From: Serilophus lunatus
Lineage: Eukaryota; Chordata; Aves; Passeriformes; Eurylaimidae
Direction of reading: 5' to 3'
Length of the DNA: 64,000 bases
Assembly: GCA_013399895.1 (NCBI GenBank)
Contig: VXBA01005457.1
Location: forward strand, 62,001-126,000
Shown here: piece by piece, positions 28,226 to 40,140 of the stretch
Layout: the number at the start of each line of letters is the position of its first letter
Numbering within the stretch: the stretch's first letter is position 1
Program-made: the position numbers and the translations under genes
The notes under the pieces: model-generated
What the model saw: the letters and a program-made list of their open reading frames with translations, nothing else
The model's database searches: none
What the model was told of the DNA's origin: nothing

Positions 28226-28820
28226 CTGAAGGATGTTATTGCACTTCTAGTCAGTCAAGCACGGTTCCTTCAAATTATTCATGAATTTGCTGTCCACTTA
28301 TATTTGCAACTAGTTTGAGTGGAAGTACACAGCATGCAAACATACTCTTTAAAATTTTGAATACCATTCAGAAAAAAAGGTATTGTCTCCAGAGTGCTCT
28401 CTGTCCTCAAGAAGAGCAGAAGGCTTCTTCATTCATATAATGGCCATTTTTTTGTTTAATCCCTGAATTCTTCTTTCTCTGTGTTCCCTTAAGCATAGCT
28501 TAAGGCCCAGGAAGAAGAAAAATACTAACAGCCATGCCTTCCCTCAGGAGGAAGCTGAAAGGAAAAAAAAAAAAAAGAGGTGTCCTTATACTAATTCAAA
28601 TCTGGACATAAAGCAATAAGAGTGGAATTATTCTAAATACACAGAATAACAGCAGACTCATTTTTGTTCTGCAAGGTTGTGATTTTGCCACAGCCTTGAA
28701 CTGGATTGACAAGAGATAGTGTTTTATCTTCCCAATACATTAAAAACACATATATGACTCAAAAACACAGAAATAAATTTCAACAAACAGGGTAAATAAT
28801 GGCTGCAAAAGGAGCGTAGT

Positions 28821-28900
28821 GGGTTGAAAAGGGAGGGGAGGGTGCAGGGGGGTGTGCTGGCAGGTTCTTGGAGGGAGCGGGGAGGGGAAAAGGGGACGGG
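28821..28900 (+). other. Pair of G-quadruplex-type G-run clusters
   Basis: 28821-28842 has four G runs of at least three, with loops of 7, 1 and 1 bases. 28873-28900 has five such runs with loops of 1 to 4 bases. A C-rich stretch at 28945-28965 can pair with the first cluster (10-base stem, CTCCCCTCCC at 28955-28964). GC-rich compared with the surrounding desert. Confidence 0.6.
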
Positions 28901-30500
28901 ATCCCCCTGTTCTCAATGTAAACCCTGGTTTTTCAGGTTTTTTTCCTTCCCTCGCTCCCCTCCCTGATTCACTGCGGTTCCACTACAAGGAGTAAATGAG
29001 AGAGAGAAGCAACATAAAGGCTAAACTGTAGTTTCCTGTAGTACAGTATTATAAAGGTCTTTACTACACTTAAATAATTTATCACTTTCAAGTCGTGTGA
29101 ATCGCACTACTTCAGACATTTAAAATATCAGTGATGTGGTACCACTAATTTCCATTTGTTCGTTGTTTATTTTCTGCAGCTAAGTAGGTAGGACTTACTT
29201 CTTTAAGTGCTCAGTACATTCTTGATTCTTCTCTCCCTCCCTCCCATATCTACACTACACTGGAGAGGCAAGGTGTCATCTTGGATAAAATGTTTCCCCC
29301 CTCCTCCAGAATATACATTTCATCATGATGCTGGAGAACCCTATGAAACAATGAAACCATTGAAAGATGTCATTCTTCAGATCCTTATTAATAACATGTA
29401 ACCCAAGCAACCCAGGCAGCGATTTGAGAGACACTACGAGTCATGTGCTGAACAGAGGCTTCTTAAACCCCTTTGGCTCCAGTGACACTTTACCATCTGC
29501 ACAAGGCTGAAAGGGATCAGGATTTAATTATGAGTACAGTAGACAACAAGTCAGCATTTAAAAAGCATTCTGCCCCTAGGCCTCCTCCATCACCTTTTTC
29601 CCCTCCAAATCTAATCCTTATGTCTCAAATTTCCATAGTACTGGCACTGCATTTTCCATATCTGATAGGCTAGTGTGCTCTCCTCACACTATGGCTTACC
29701 TGACATTCATAAAAGAGACCCATTAACAGGATTCTGCATGAAAGAGAATTACATGATCAGGCAATGAAAGAGATATTACAGACAGGCATAGGAGAGAAGG
29801 GTGTGTTTTAGATCATTAGGGTCCACAGAACAGTAATTTGAATTTCTTTCTCAGCTTTCACACTACAATTGGGAAAGATAACCCGTGTAAACACCAACAG
29901 AAAACAAGTAGACCTTAAGTAAAACTTAGAAAATCAAGTCAACTACACTTTACAGAATAACAACCAGCTTCTTACTCCAATACTGTGGGGAAAATGTTTC
30001 TTCTTGTACCCACAGTAGAAATCATGCTCTTTGGCATATAGTCTGTAGAAGAATCTTCAGTTTTAACCCCAACCTAGCCCAGCCTGCTGCATCCATTTGC
30101 ATTCAAAATGGATGCATTGGGTGGTACTTGGCACTCTTAAACTTTCTTGAACTGCTCCAGCTTCTATTGATCAACAATTTATTGCATGAATATTGACTAG
30201 GATTTCACATTTGTTTGATACTTTGAGTGTTGAAACATTAACTCTGCTTTCTGAGCAAACCAGAGCCATCAAAGTGTCCCCAGCACCTGTCGATATTAAT
30301 TACTTTAGGTAGTCAATTTTAAAATTTCACCTTCAGACTCCATTTTGCCATGCACCATATCTATAAGTTCTCATTCCTCCTTAGACCTCCTGGGTTTTCT
30401 TCTCCGCACTCTGGGCCCATCACCTGCCATCACTTTCAGTGTGGCATTGGCTGGCATGTCTGGCTCTCAGCTCAGGAGGGAAGTGATCCTATGCTCTCAC

Positions 30501-30568
30501 CTGGTACCGAGTTTATTAAGTCCTCATCTTGAGCTCCTGCTACTCTTCCTGTGTCTGCCTTCATTCCC
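30501..30568 (-). CDS. Speculative middle exon of the same model
   Basis: 68 bases flanked on the minus strand by 'gttttacccag' and a strong donor 'CAG|gtgaga'. The one frame open throughout encodes GMKADTGRVAGAQDEDLINS followed by VP. It enters with one base completing a codon and leaves with one spare base, which fits the phase of the 28225 exon. The acceptor has a poor pyrimidine tract. The exon lies about 40 bases from a CR1 copy. No known protein recognised. Confidence 0.12.
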
Positions 30569-30608
30569 CTGGGTAAAACATGTTCTTCAGCTCATACACT
30601 TTACAAAT

Positions 30609-30770
30609 ATCATAGAATGGTTTGGGTCAGAAGGGACCTTAAAGCTCATCCAGTTCCAGACCCCTGCAAGGACACCTTCCACTAGACCAAGTTGCTCAGA
30701 GCCCCATCCAGCCTGGCCTGGACCACTGCAAGGAATGGGGCATCTCCAGCTTCTCTGGGCATACTTTCAA
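30609..30770 (-). mobile_element. CR1 LINE 3' fragment
   Basis: Reverse-complement CR1 starting 'tcatagaatggtttgggtca', with 'ccttccactagaccaagttg' and 'gccccatccagcctggcctg'. Confidence 0.93.
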
Positions 30771-31358
30771 AAATGAACTTTAAGACTCTCCCAGACTACT
30801 ATCCTGTTGTAAAGGACTGGTTTTAAAAACCCTTCCCCAGCAGCCTGGGGATTAGGCTTGGGAAGGAGTCAGGCAAACAGTTGCACACAGGCACAGCACA
30901 GCTTTCTGCTCCCTTGCCTTGCTCAGCCGGCATGTTACAAAAGTTTGCTCAAAGGCTCCTGCCTGAAAAGAGAGCCACAAACAAGGTTTTTCTCTCTTTC
31001 ATAGTCAGCTGTTCTCAGTGAATCCAGACTATGTGGCCTTATGCTTTCTTTGTGAGTTTTCCGACTGATGTGATGAGGCAATGTGGTGCCATCTCTGTTC
31101 ACCTCTCAGAGCTTAACATGTGAACAAGCAAATTAAAGAAGCCTTCATTCTTCCCAGACATCAGACAAAATGACGTCTCTAGCTCATGTATAAACAGATT
31201 TCTCAAACATTTTCAGAAATTAATCAGCATCAGTAAACACATAATTTCCTTCCTCTAGAGAAGCCCTCTATCTTAGATTAGCAATGCTATTTGCAATAGG
31301 AAAGTCAGCCAAACATTTTCTTGGGTTTAATTTCTTTACTATTTTTTTCTCCCCAAAC

Positions 31359-31480
31359 AGCATCTGGATGGCTTGGTCTCTCCAAGCATCGGCAACTACC
31401 ACAACCCTTAGCAGATTAGATAGAGCCAGTGCTACTGCTACAGCAGCAGTCAGAGCAAGCCATGCACGCTCCTGAGACAT
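31359..31480 (-). CDS. Speculative first exon of an unknown membrane protein
   Basis: On the minus strand an ATG with A at -3 (ttgaagcATG) opens a frame beginning MSQERAWLALTAAVAVALAL. It continues SNLLRVVVVADAWRDQAIQM. Residues 7-31 would make a good signal anchor or transmembrane helix. The open frame runs on to 31268 without a donor. A weak donor CT|GTTTGG at 31359 would join it in phase to the candidate exon at 30568. Protein not recognised. On the plus strand the same place carries a pyrimidine-rich acceptor-like signal (about 31323-31360), so a plus-strand transcript is an alternative reading. Confidence 0.15.
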
Positions 31481-31755
31481 GCTTCAAGGTGCTGACTTTG
31501 AAACAAGTGTCTGATGCATCTAACTCACTCCAAGAGATGGGCAGAGACACAAGAGAGACTGCCCATGGGTCACACATACACTTCCCTTTCCACCTTTATC
31601 TCCGCTGGAAGAAATGGGTGTGGGATCAAGCAGAAATGCTTCAGCTGCTGAAAAAGGTAACTATGGTAGGGTTCAAAAGGTATGGCTGCATTTACATCTC
31701 TGAATGACAGCTAGGTTCCCCGAGGATTTAAATGCTTCGTTCTGATCCAAATCAG

Positions 31756-31815
31756 TCATTAGATTTAATCTAAAGTAATTAGATTTAGTCTAAAGTCATT
31801 AGATTTAGTCTATGA
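31756..31815. repeat. Minisatellite, three 20-base units
   Basis: Units tcattagatttaatctaaag, taattagatttagtctaaag and tcattagatttagtctatga follow one another without gaps (31756, 31776, 31796). Confidence 0.92.
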
Positions 31816-32243
31816 TAAACTGAAATAAGCAAAGTCACACATAAAAGCTGAATGGTTTCTAAAAACTTAGTTGAACTTGAAAAAGGAGGCTGTTATTTAC
31901 AGCTGTCAGCAGGAACCACAGAGCAAGATATGAGTTTATAAGCTCCTACCTTAGTGAATTAAGCGCAATATCTTATCAGCATCTTTGTTTGAATTGATAA
32001 AGACACAACAGCAATTAAGCAATTAACAACAAACTTAGCTTGGTACTATGTAAGACTACAGAGTTATGCTCTCCTTCAAATACCTGCTTGTCCACATTGC
32101 AGAGGTAAAAATGCTTTTAACCTGTTACAGAAAAACAAAACGAAATTCTGAAAGAGAAGAAAGAAATGAGTACCAAAAAAATGCTTGAGTTCAAGAAAAT
32201 TCATAAAGTGGAAGTAAGAAAAAGATACATTTATGTAAAGAAG

Positions 32244-32286
32244 AAAAAAAAATAACAAAATAATAATGATAATAACAATAATAATA
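32244..32286. repeat. (AAT)n-rich simple repeat
   Basis: An A run followed by taataatgataataacaata-type units. Confidence 0.8.
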
Positions 32287-32679
32287 CTTCATTCCTTACA
32301 TAAGCTTAAGCTTCCCCCTCCCTGGACCTCCTGGCTCAATTTCATGAGATATGTGGAGATGCAGTTTTTTGACACTTCTCAGAAGAGCCACTGTCCATCA
32401 CCACCTCCTTCCCATGCTGATGGACTGCAGGTGGCTCAGATCCCTGCACCAGGCAGTTGTTGCAAAGGGAATTTCCTGAGGAAGAGCTCATTTTTTAACC
32501 CTGACCCTGCCAGACCTTTCTGTAAAGGAATTTGACCCACCACTTCCTTAGATAAGCCATGCACACCTGGGCAGTATTTAATGGGGAAACAGAGACTGCA
32601 ATCAAGTACTTTTTGGTGTATGTGCTCCTCTGCTCAGAAGCAAAGCCAAAAATAACCAAAAAAAAAAGACAAAAAATGG

Positions 32680-32796
32680 CTTTAAACTGAAAGGTGGTGT
32701 GTTTAGATTAGCTATAAGGAAGACATTATTTTTACTGTGGAGGTGGTGAGACACTGGAATAGGTTGTCTAGAGAAGTTGTAGATGCCAACACTTGA
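32680..32796 (+). mobile_element. CR1 LINE internal fragment lacking its 3' end
   Basis: Sense CR1 sequence: 'tttagattagctataaggaa', 'ggaggtggtgagacactgga', 'ataggttgtctagagaagtt'. It stops just before the 'ccctggaagtgttcaagg' part present in other copies, so it is truncated at the 3' side as well. Confidence 0.8.
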
Positions 32797-35700
32797 GTGT
32801 CCTCACATCTGTCCAGGACTCAGAATCCTTTATTCATTAAGGGGCAAAAATATTTCCATCCTGTTACAATTCGCAGGCTTGGGCTGGCTCTTAAAAAGGG
32901 GAATAAAGCCAAGGTATTTTTCATTTAGAAAAATAAGGCAGCTGTGCCCACTTTCCTCCATTAACTAAGAAGCTCCCAGCCAGCTTATGAAACACCTAGA
33001 TAAATTTATGCTTCTCCTTTCCTAGAACTCCTGTTTTTGGTAACAGCCCTTTTGTTAAGACCCAGCCCTTCAAATCTGGTTCCTCACAGCCAGCAGTGAC
33101 AGTGCAAAGGATAACAGATTTTCAGGAGTCAGAGGAATGAGTACATGCATCCCAATATCGTTCCCATAGTCCCCCAAGCGTAGCACCAAAAGCTTACCTG
33201 ATGGCAGAGCTGTCACACTGAGCCATTGGAAATCGGGATAGTGTAAGGGTCTTCCATTTTGCATGGAATTAATTATACAACCAGAGGATGGAGTGCAGCT
33301 CTATAAGGCAGGTGTTGTGCCTGGAGGGTAGATCGAGGTTTTGATCCCTTAATTCAGGGATTATTTTTATTTTTTTAGTATCCAAAATTCATGTGGAGAG
33401 GTATGCTGAAACAGCAGTTCCTAACTGGCCATAAGGAAAAATCGCTCTGTCTTATTAGAACTGGAGTGACTGGTCAGGCTTGTGAACAACATTTCAAGTA
33501 TATTGGGAATTCAGGCCTGGAGTCTTGGCTAAATACAAACCCATGCAATTTACAGTCTCTGCAAGACAAATGAAATTTTCAAAACTCTGTTCAAGGTGGG
33601 TTAAAAATCTACAGTTTTTAATAAAAGTTGATGTTTGCTTTTACAGAACTGGGCTCTTGGTGACTATATTTCTTTGGCATGTGTTTAGTGTGAAGCTACT
33701 GGGAGGGATCATGCAGCTCACAGCAAAGTCCTGGCCACTTGTTTGCACCTCTGCTGTACTGATACAAGTGCTACAGGGCAATTGGAGAAGGAGGCTCATT
33801 CCTGAAAGTCAGTATTGCCTTGAGGGCACTAGATCCTAATATAAACCCCAAAGTTTTGGAATTGCAGTGAATGGAGCCAGACTCTGGGAATTTTGCTGAT
33901 TCCTGATGTAAGTTCTTCCACACTCATGGATGTCAGGAGAGTGGAGTGTAGGAGAAACGTCTTAAATATAAGCAAAGACATTTCCACACCGATTCAGAGT
34001 AGTGATCTATTTTATCCTTTTTCTCAGATAATAGCTAGTGGGAGAGGTCTCAAAAAGAGAATTGAGGCGGGGAAAAGGGGTCCCCAGGGAAAACACTGTG
34101 AATTAGTGATTGGTTCACACAAAGCATGAGGATTTCTTATTCTTTTTCAATCCTACACTACTTTTTAATCCTGCCTAATACAGATGGGAATTTACATAAA
34201 TATTTTAATTTCTCAATTCCTGTTAAATCCTTTATATTAGTGATAACTTCTGAGACAACTTTCACATATTTGTTGCAACCTGCCAATACACATAAAAGTG
34301 TGTTAGTGTGTGCATATTTTGCATGTTTTTTTAAGTGCTGTCACTGTGTTTTGTAGATTCTGTTAAATAAGCCAAGAAAAACATAAATACCAGAAACCAG
34401 ATATTTAAGGAGAGAATAGGAAAAAAAATCACAATTTATTTACAAATTTGGAAAACAAGGGAAAAGGATTTATAGTTTTATGCTGCAATTTACAGAGTCA
34501 TACACCTTGGAAGGAATATAAATATTAATACCATTCTTTCAGCAATAAAATCTCTCTCCCTTTACCCATTCTTCCAGTGACTGATTTTGCCATCTGCTCT
34601 CATTGCAGTATTTTAAAACGTGGGTACACTGGACACAGCCAGAGCTATAGAAAATTACCTGCATTTACTTTTCACCTCTCAAATGCTGAAAACAAAAAAT
34701 AGGAATTTAGGTGGCCTCTTTCTCAGCATCCATAAGGGACCACAACTTCCATATCTCTGTTTCTGAATAGAGACGGTTTCTCCCTGGCTGGAAAGAATTC
34801 CTTCCTGCTATTCTTGAACAGTGGTTGAAGTCTAGCCCATAAGTATTTTATCAGTTTAAAAGTATTTTAAGGCCTACTTTCTCTTAGGCATTTGGGAGAT
34901 TGTTACTGAAAAATCCTTTGCCAGGTTAAATATTTGTGTTTGGCTTTGTGAGGCCAGAGACACAATTTACTAATGTTTCATATTAATCCAACTCCCATAA
35001 CCAAACAGAGATTAGATTGGGACACTTTCACAGAAGTATCACAAAAATTTGCTGGTGCTCTATCTTCTGTTATCACCGAGGATCATTTTCCCACACAAAT
35101 GAAAGCTACCAAAAAATACCCACTTGAATTTGCTGAACTTGAATAATTCCTCTTGAAAAGCCAATGCTAGCCCTGGGCATCCACCAGAGAGCCCCGATGG
35201 GACTGGCAACAGTCACTGCTCTCTGTCTACTGGGAAGCTAATGCCAGATGAAATTTTTTCTTTATCCAAAGCTCAGATGTTCAGTTAAATCATTACATAT
35301 GTATTTTATATTACCTATTACACACGACACAAAATATTTGCCTGATTTTAATTAGACTGATGTTATTTGACCATCAGGGAAAAATCAGTTAGATCAGACT
35401 ACAAAAAGGAACAGGTAACATTTAAATAATATTGGAATGTGGCTGTGCTATTTACTGAAGTGTCTGTCACAGTGTGAAGGTCCATCCTTAACGTCCTTTA
35501 GCAGTTTTCACATTAAAGTTGCTTGCTGTAAAGAAGAAATGGTGGTGAAAAACCTCAAACTTCTTCTTTTAAGAAGAAGCCTAAGGAGGTCTCACACAGA
35601 TATATATATACACACAGCATAAGCCAGCCTTGCTTTTCTGAAGTCAATGGGCTGACTAAAGTCACAGCAGGAAAAAAATTGTCCCATATTTTTTCTAATT

Positions 35701-38700
35701 GCCAAACAGATGAACAGCAACTCAATTTCTGAAATCAGCTGATCAAAATTTTATTAATTTATTTTATGTTTTTAATTAAATATTTATTCAATATCTTTCT
35801 TTTTATTTGTGTTGCCCCAGTGACCTTTATTCCAGGGCAGGAGTACACAGCGAGTCTGAATTTACCTAGTAAGTCATCTTCAGTGTGATCAGCCCATTTT
35901 TAAGTTGACAAGCACAGAGATTTTCATCCAACGATTGCCAAACTGACTTTCAATGACCACAAAAGTATGCTCCCAGATCTACCCGTGTACTGCAGGGATT
36001 CCTGCTAGATATGATGTAGGGTGTGGTTTTCTTTTCCCCTACAGGTTACCATCATTTTTGCAAGGATTATTTTTGTTAGGCTTGGGATGCCCAGAAAGTT
36101 GTTTTACACTGATTTGTGGAAAATCTTAATTGAAGAAGATGAGCTGGCTTGGGAGGAACTGCATAAGAGTTAGGAGCATTTGAGCTGTTGACACCTTTTG
36201 TCTCTTCTCCTTGTTCGCTCTTTTTCCGCTTGCTTTAAAGCTCCTTATGCAGAAGATTGAAGAGTCAGCAGCCAAATTGATGTCAATGTGTTGGGCTATA
36301 CTTTAAGAAACACCTCTGAAATCTTTACCTTTTTTCTCCCCTCAGAAGAGTGCCCAGCTGAAAGAGTATTTGACACTATTTGCAGAAATTCCATGTACCT
36401 TCCTAGGAAATCACTTTTCTAACAAACCTACTTTAATATTTGTGAAATGGCCACCAAACACCACATTACATATCTCTTTGATCCTATTGCAGACAATGTA
36501 CTCCAAAGCAGGGACTTTCCACAGGATAAAAGTGATATTGGAGACATAAGGAATTAGTGTCCTAGTCTGTCTGTACCCCTCCAGCACCAGAGCCCCTCTG
36601 CCAGGAAAAAACAGACCAAAACCTCGCTCTGATTTCCTGGGTGTTTTTTTTCCCTTCTTCTTAGGCTGTAATATCATTGGATTATGTTTCTCATCTCTAA
36701 TTCTGATCAACAAAGACAATCCTAGAAAGAAAAGCAGAGCTAAGCGAGACAGGGAAACAGCTCGGGGGTTAGGACACATACACGGAACAGCTGGATCATA
36801 AACATGACCAGGCTGTGGGTGAGCTCATGCAGCTGGGGCAGGGGGAACACAGCTCTAAGGCTACCCAAAATATCACTGCAAACAAACCCTCTCCATTCCC
36901 AGCTGAATCACAGCTGTGTGGATAGAGACAGTGGTACGAGTACAAGGGAATACACCAAAATGAGTAACTGTGGTCGTGAAATCACTGCAGCACGTCTTAA
37001 TTTCCCCCCACTACAAAATAACCCAGCAGGGCATCCAAATATATTGCACATGCAGTAGGTAAACCTTTGAATGATTTATCAAAAGTTTAAGTATTACATT
37101 TGTTTATAGAAAAGGGCAAATGCTTTTAAGTCGGGCAATTTTTTCCAGGCTTATCTGAATCATCAAAAACTTCCTTAAAAGGTAAGTTTGGGACTATATT
37201 TTCATGGTGGATTTCTGAGACTTTTAAGATTTTGTTCTGTTTGGAAAGGCCCAACAGCTCTGGCTCTTACTAAGAAGCAGCTTTTCTCACTGTATTCCAA
37301 GTATTTTCAATAATTTTAAGTAATTTCGAGTAATGCTGTCTTGCCAGAAAAGGTTCCTTAGATCACTGCAAATGGTCAAGAAGCAAGTCCATGCCTATAC
37401 AGAATGTATATGCATATAGGTAAATGTACAGTTATTTGCTTTTACAATATGTTCACCTGTTTAGCAAAAGCAGATTTTCAAAATAAAAACATAAAATTTA
37501 GAATTCTGGTTTTAAAACATCTATCACTTCTCATTTCCTTCAAATTAGCTGTTTTCTTCTGACGATATTGAATGAGCAGAGTAGAACAGCCCAAACTACC
37601 TGTAGCTTAGCTAAAGGCTTTCGAATGACGCTCCTAACTCCACTATTGAGTTGTTACTTTTGTTTCACTGCTAATTTGTACATTAGATTCTGCTGCTGGG
37701 TACCTCCAATCATGACTGAGATAGCACAGCCCAAGACACTCAGAACTACAGAAGGGCAGATTTAAATCCCAGCAAAGCCTACATTAGGAAAATTTTGCTA
37801 CCACAGAACATACCAAGAGCGCCTGCCTTGCTGTGACACATTGACTCAGTTGCAGCTCTTCTGCCTCCTCCAGAGTCTGCTGACTTTCCCTCTGATTAAA
37901 ATGTAATCAGTTTAACTGAAGTATTAGAGGGGGGAAAAATCAAGGAATGGCAAAACCCCAGTAATTTAGGCTTATGTTTAACTGGTACTGACTGAGAGAA
38001 GACATTGGATCTCTGCAATGGGAGTAAGTATTGAAAGGAACATTGTACAAAGAAACTGAGCCTCTGTCACTTCAAATGCTATTAATTATGAAAACAAGCT
38101 TGGCTGCTGAGTGAACATACCATTTTGAGAAATAGGACTAGAAGGACCAGCTTGTCTGTAGCAGATAGGCTAAAACACAGCATAAATAACCGTGGCAATG
38201 CTGGCCTTCAGCACCATCAAAAACTATTTATCAGCAAACTGCCTTTAACTGAGCAAGCAGTTTTTCTTGTGGATAGACCACCTCTCAAAACGGAGATTCA
38301 TTCTGCTGATGGATTTTCCTTACCTCTGTGAAAAAGGCATTATATGCTTGATGGTGATACCCAGCACACCAGTGGAGTTTCAGGTGATGCAAAATGGGTC
38401 AGTGCTTCACTCTTCTCTCATGGGCAGGGTACCAGGGTCCTGGATGGTGCTGCCAGGCACTGGCCTTTTGGCAGCCCAGCAAAATACAGCATTTTCTGAG
38501 CTATTTTTGCAGGATGTACACACACAATTTTCAATACATTTTGCATCTGATTCTGAGCTCACTTATCTCAGTGCCAATCAGAAATAACTCCCGTGAAGCC
38601 AATGGAGTTCCACTAATTTAAAAATAATGAGAGCGGAGACTTGAGCTGAGTTCTCCCTCTCCCTTATTTTCTGCCAATTACTGCCTTCTATGAGGGCATA

Positions 38701-39980
38701 TTTTTTCCTTATGAGGCTACAAGCCTGAGGTGGATTCCACAAACCAGTACCGCTGTATTTTGTCTCTGTCACTGAGAGCACCAGTGTGGCCCTGAAGCCC
38801 CAGACTAATTACTCCTGCCCACCACACCAAGTTATTATTGGTTAGGGGACTACTAGAAATTGATGCTATCAGCTGGGGAACATCTGGAAATCAATACTAC
38901 CTCACACCATTTAGATAACCAGCCCAAGGAAAAAACCTGCAAACACATTGATCAAAGCACTCAGGTCTGGGTAGGTGGTAGGTTGCTCCCTTCACTCAGC
39001 GCTCATATCATTTTGTCTCTCTGAAAAAGGATTTATTTGCTTTTGTTTTCATTTCAAGAGTAAAGAAATGCAAGGCACTTTGGGATGAGGCTTTAGCTTG
39101 ATTATCTCCCTCCCTTCTGAAAACTGCAGCCGAGTGCTCTGTGGCCCAATGTGATGCCAACAGATGCTATGTGGGTTAAAAAAAAAAAAAAAAAAGGAAA
39201 CAGAAGAGAAGAGAAGTCACAAAAAAAATAAGAAAAAAATAGCAAAGAAAAGGACTGTCTTAAATTCACTGCAGTTTGCTAATTCCTCGACAGGCAAAAA
39301 CAGCTTCAGCAAACACTATTTTGGATGGTTCCATACTGTTTTCTCTCACCAGCATTTTGTGGAATGATTCTGGTGGAGTTTTACTGGTCAGACTGTCAAT
39401 ATATACAGTGCTAATACAATAATAAACATCCAGAGTCATGACTCCAGAGCCAGGCTGTTGAGAGAGGAATGCTTTGGAAACACAATGGTTTACTGAGGGT
39501 AGTCCCCCTCCCCCCTAATCCCAGCAAGTATATTTATTTTTTCAGGGTCTTCTTATCATGGTGTATTAAAAACAACCCTTCCCCTCGGAAAAAAAAGAAA
39601 AAATAACCACCCAGCAACACAAAGAGAAGTGTTCTTGTAAAGACAATGTGCAGATAGCAAGAATAATATTGCTATTTTTTGCTGCTTTAAGGTCACATGT
39701 TTGCTTCCAATTAATCCATAATAAGTCTATCTTTATTTCAATGAACTCATTCACTGTATAAATGCCAGCAGACTCTTCCAACAGCATTTATGGAAATAAG
39801 CCACTTTGACAATGCTCAGCTCTGCTTCCTGTTATTAGGAAAGCAACCTAAAAGTAATTACGTCTTGATAACTCCATATTTTGGGATCACTGGATGCTGA
39901 CTTAGTTTTTTAATTTTATAGGAAAAGTTTAGCCAGGAACTATGCAATCAGTAAGACAGAGAAGTGCCCTGCTTTATGTA
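32797..39980. other. Intergenic sequence, no gene seen
   Basis: No CR1 or other repeat family recognised over 7 kb apart from the A-rich tract at 39.18 kb. The 122-codon minus frame at 36411-36779 has a hydrophobic start but no recognisable domain. Confidence 0.6.
39178..39250. repeat. A-rich simple repeat
   Basis: An 18-base A run followed by GAA/AAG-rich sequence with further A runs. Confidence 0.85.
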
Positions 39981-40140
39981 GGAAGAAGCTGTGGATGCCC
40001 TATCCCTGGAAGTTTCCAGGCCAGATTGGATGGGGCTTTGAGCATCCTGATCCAGTGGAAGGTGTCCCTGCCCATGACAAGGGGTTGGAACCTGATGGTC
40101 TTTAAGATCCCTTCCAACTTGAACCATTCTGTGATTCTCT
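39981..40140 (+). mobile_element. CR1 LINE 3' fragment
   Basis: Sense CR1: 'gaagctgtggatgccctatc', 'gattggatggggctttgagc', 'ggtgtccctgcccatgacaa', ending 'accattctgtgattctctg'. Confidence 0.92.

Noticed and set aside
28488..28504. Inverted repeat CTTAAGC-ATA-GCTTAAG
   Set aside because: Short arms of a kind expected by chance in AT-rich DNA, with no associated element.
30345..30776. 143-codon plus-strand open frame
   Set aside because: Its 3' third is antisense CR1 sequence and the rest shows no known protein.
36411..36779. 122-codon minus-strand frame with a hydrophobic start
   Set aside because: No splice context, no domain and no homologue recognised. Consistent with chance.
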